From Parasulfuritortus sp037446165 (GTDB lineage Bacteria > Pseudomonadota > Gammaproteobacteria > Burkholderiales > Thiobacillaceae), in contig JBBIJC010000012.1 of the NCBI GenBank assembly GCA_037446165.1, positions 1 to 34,613 on the forward strand: a stretch of 34,613 nt of DNA, written 5' to 3'. Shown piece after piece: positions 33,603-34,613 of the stretch (positions within the stretch are counted from its first letter, which is position 1; each line of letters begins with the position of its first letter). The position numbers and the translations under genes were made by a program. The notes beneath the pieces were generated by a model. The model saw nothing but the letters and a program-made list of their open reading frames with translations, was not told where the DNA came from and did not search any database.

Positions 33603-34288
33603 TCCCCACCCCGCTCGGCGAAACCCCGCTCGACCTGGTCCTGCCCGCGGAGACACAACGCATCGCGGCGCGCCTGGCCCATTTCGTGGTCGAACACCCT
33701 AAGACCGCACGCGCCTTCCTGAAGCAGATCGGCACCAAGCTTCCCATCCAGCAACTGGACCTGCAGGAACTCAGCGAACACACCAAGGCCAATGAACTGG
33801 CACGCCTGATCCAGCCCCTGCTCGATGGCCTTGACGTTGGCCTGCTCTCCGAGGCCGGCTGCCCGGCGGTCGCCGATCCAGGCGCAGACCTGGTCAAACT
33901 GGCCCATCAACGGGGCATTCCCGTGAAACCGCTAGTGGGCCCCTCCTCCATCCTGCTCGCGCTCATGGGATCGGGACTGGTTGGTCAACGCTTCACCTTT
34001 CACGGATACCTTCCGGCAAAACCCGAGGAACGCAGCAATGCACTGAAGGATCTCGAAAAACGGTCCGAAAAAGACGATGCCACCCAGGTCTTCATCGAAA
34101 CCCCATATCGCAACCGCGCCATGCTCGAATCGATCCTGACCAGCTGTCGCAACGACACCTGGCTCGGCCTGGCCTGCAACTTGACAACCGCAGGCGAACA
34201 GGTTGCAACGCAACGGGTTGAACAATGGCGTAAACAACACCCTGAAATCGATCGCAGCCCCTGCGTATTCCTGATTCACCGGAGTTGA
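33578..34288 (+). CDS. SAM-dependent methyltransferase, tetrapyrrole methylase/RsmI-like fold
   Basis: This 236-residue protein has the tetrapyrrole-methylase fold: LYLIPTPLGE at the start, GLLSEAGCPAVADPGADLV as the second conserved loop, and LVGPSSILLALMGSG as the third, then the C-terminal domain with FIETPYRN. It resembles RsmI (16S rRNA C1402 2'-O-methyltransferase) in motifs but is shorter and diverged, the paralog commonly found next to maf in betaproteobacteria. Its RNA or small-molecule substrate is not known. The start is probably GTG 33578, giving the family start and overlapping maf by 25 bases; no ATG is suitably placed. The tRNA genes follow after 62 bases. Confidence 0.8.
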   Translation: MATGTLYLIPTPLGETPLDLVLPAETQRIAARLAHFVVEHPKTARAFLKQIGTKLPIQQLDLQELSEHTKANELARLIQPLLDGLDVGLLSEAGCPAVADPGADLVKLAHQRGIPVKPLVGPSSILLALMGSGLVGQRFTFHGYLPAKPEERSNALKDLEKRSEKDDATQVFIETPYRNRAMLESILTSCRNDTWLGLACNLTTAGEQVATQRVEQWRKQHPEIDRSPCVFLIHRS

Positions 34289-34307
34289 GATAAATGACAT
34301 TTCACCA

Positions 34308-34335
34308 TTGCGAAATAAACGCACTTCTATATAAT
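34308..34335 (+). promoter_or_regulatory. Promoter for the tRNA-Arg/tRNA-Asp unit
   Basis: TTGCGA (34308-34313) and a perfect TATAAT (34330-34335) are 16 bases apart. A GC-rich stretch (GCGCGC) directly follows the -10; this resembles the discriminator of stringently controlled stable-RNA promoters. The tRNA begins 16 bases after the -10. Confidence 0.65.
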
Positions 34336-34350
34336 GCGCGCTCCGCATAA

Positions 34351-34427
34351 GCGCTCGTAGCTCAGCTGGATAGAGTACTCGGCTACGAACCGAGTGGTCG
34401 GGAGTTCGAATCTCTCCGAGCGCACCA
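34351..34427 (+). tRNA. tRNA-Arg (anticodon ACG)
   Basis: The 77 bases include the encoded CCA. The acceptor stem GCGCTCG pairs with CGAGCGC, the anticodon stem CTCGG with CCGAG, and the loop CTACGAA gives anticodon ACG, normally edited to ICG to read CGU, CGC and CGA. The T-loop TTCGAAT is intact. The cloverleaf was read by eye and pairs fully in the acceptor and anticodon stems. Confidence 0.97.
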
Positions 34428-34434
34428 AGTTTTA

Positions 34435-34475
34435 CAGGTTGAGCAATCAACCTGATCAGGGGCCAAAACCCCTGA
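34435..34475 (+). repeat. Two tandem perfect hairpins between the tRNA genes
   Basis: Hairpin 1: CAGGTTGA (34435-34442), loop GCAA, TCAACCTG (34447-34454), 8 bp with a GNRA tetraloop. Hairpin 2: TCAGGGG (34456-34462), loop CCAAAA, CCCCTGA (34469-34475), 7 bp. They fill most of the 60-base spacer, with no T-run. They may be spacer structures for precursor-tRNA processing. Confidence 0.75.
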
Positions 34476-34487
34476 AATCAGTAGTTA

Positions 34488-34564
34488 GGAGTGGTAGTTC
34501 AGTTGGTTAGAATACCGGCCTGTCACGCCGGGGGTCGCGGGTTCGAGTCCCGTCCACTCCGCCA
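34488..34564 (+). tRNA. tRNA-Asp (anticodon GTC)
   Basis: The 77 bases include the encoded CCA. The acceptor GGAGTGG pairs with CCACTCC, the anticodon stem CCGGC with GCCGG, and the loop CTGTCAC gives anticodon GTC. The T-arm GCGGGTTCGAGTCCCGT is normal. The last 49 bases of the window after it show nothing recognisable; more tRNAs may follow outside. Confidence 0.97.
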
Positions 34565-34613
34565 ACAACACATAACGACTTTCATTTTGGCTTAGAACCC
34601 AGTATCCGCAAGG

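Overview
This window is about 60% GC and densely packed with core genes, with no gap over 200 bases between genes. The gene content and order point to a betaproteobacterium. The supporting evidence is the run yceD-rpmF-plsX-fabH-fabD-fabG-acpP-fabF-pabC-mltG-tmk-holB-pilZ-tatD (with a pilus-type PilZ gene between holB and tatD), the earP-efp pair with an arginine at EF-P position 32, and prfB with its programmed frameshift. The genus cannot be fixed from this sequence. I see no phage, transposon, integron, CRISPR array, toxin-antitoxin pair or secondary-metabolite cluster.

Layout, left to right. (1) 26-5555, plus strand: a full-length phosphoketolase, a MgtC/DUF4010 membrane protein, prfB read through a +1 frameshift, and a small secreted DUF302 protein. 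(2) 5569-6492, minus: a YhcC-type radical SAM protein. (3) 6689-9707, plus: a nitronate-monooxygenase-like flavoprotein with a cysteine-bearing C-terminal extension, then earP and efp, closed by a bidirectional terminator shared with gyrA. (4) 9796-12378, minus: gyrA. (5) 12492-15861: an MtaD-type amidohydrolase converging on rluE with a 128-bp coding overlap, icd diverging from rluE, and a 56-codon unknown ORF. (6) 15956-18923: a cold-shock gene diverging from clpS-clpA. (7) 18927-29542, minus: the fatty-acid/phospholipid cluster continuing into folate, murein, dTMP, replication and pilus genes. (8) 29716-34288, plus: a two-subunit pyruvate carboxylase, maf, and a tetrapyrrole-methylase-type SAM methyltransferase. 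(9) tRNA-Arg(ACG) and tRNA-Asp(GTC), separated by two perfect hairpins.

How the genes connect. Region 7 couples ribosomal protein L32 and membrane lipid synthesis to several small housekeeping genes through 1-16 nt overlaps. A consensus-like promoter precedes yceD and a second one precedes acpP. earP and efp form an enzyme-substrate pair: EarP rhamnosylates EF-P Arg32 so that polyproline stretches are translated. clpS-clpA make the N-end-rule adaptor and unfoldase. The phosphoketolase, pyruvate carboxylase and isocitrate dehydrogenase all act around pyruvate, acetyl-phosphate and the TCA cycle.

I looked for an undescribed system and did not find a convincing multi-gene one. The most unusual points are the flavoprotein coupled to earP-efp, the antisense tail overlap of rluE and the amidohydrolase gene, the carboxylase operon lying between yceD and maf, the nearly leaderless yceD promoter, and the paired hairpins between the tRNA genes.
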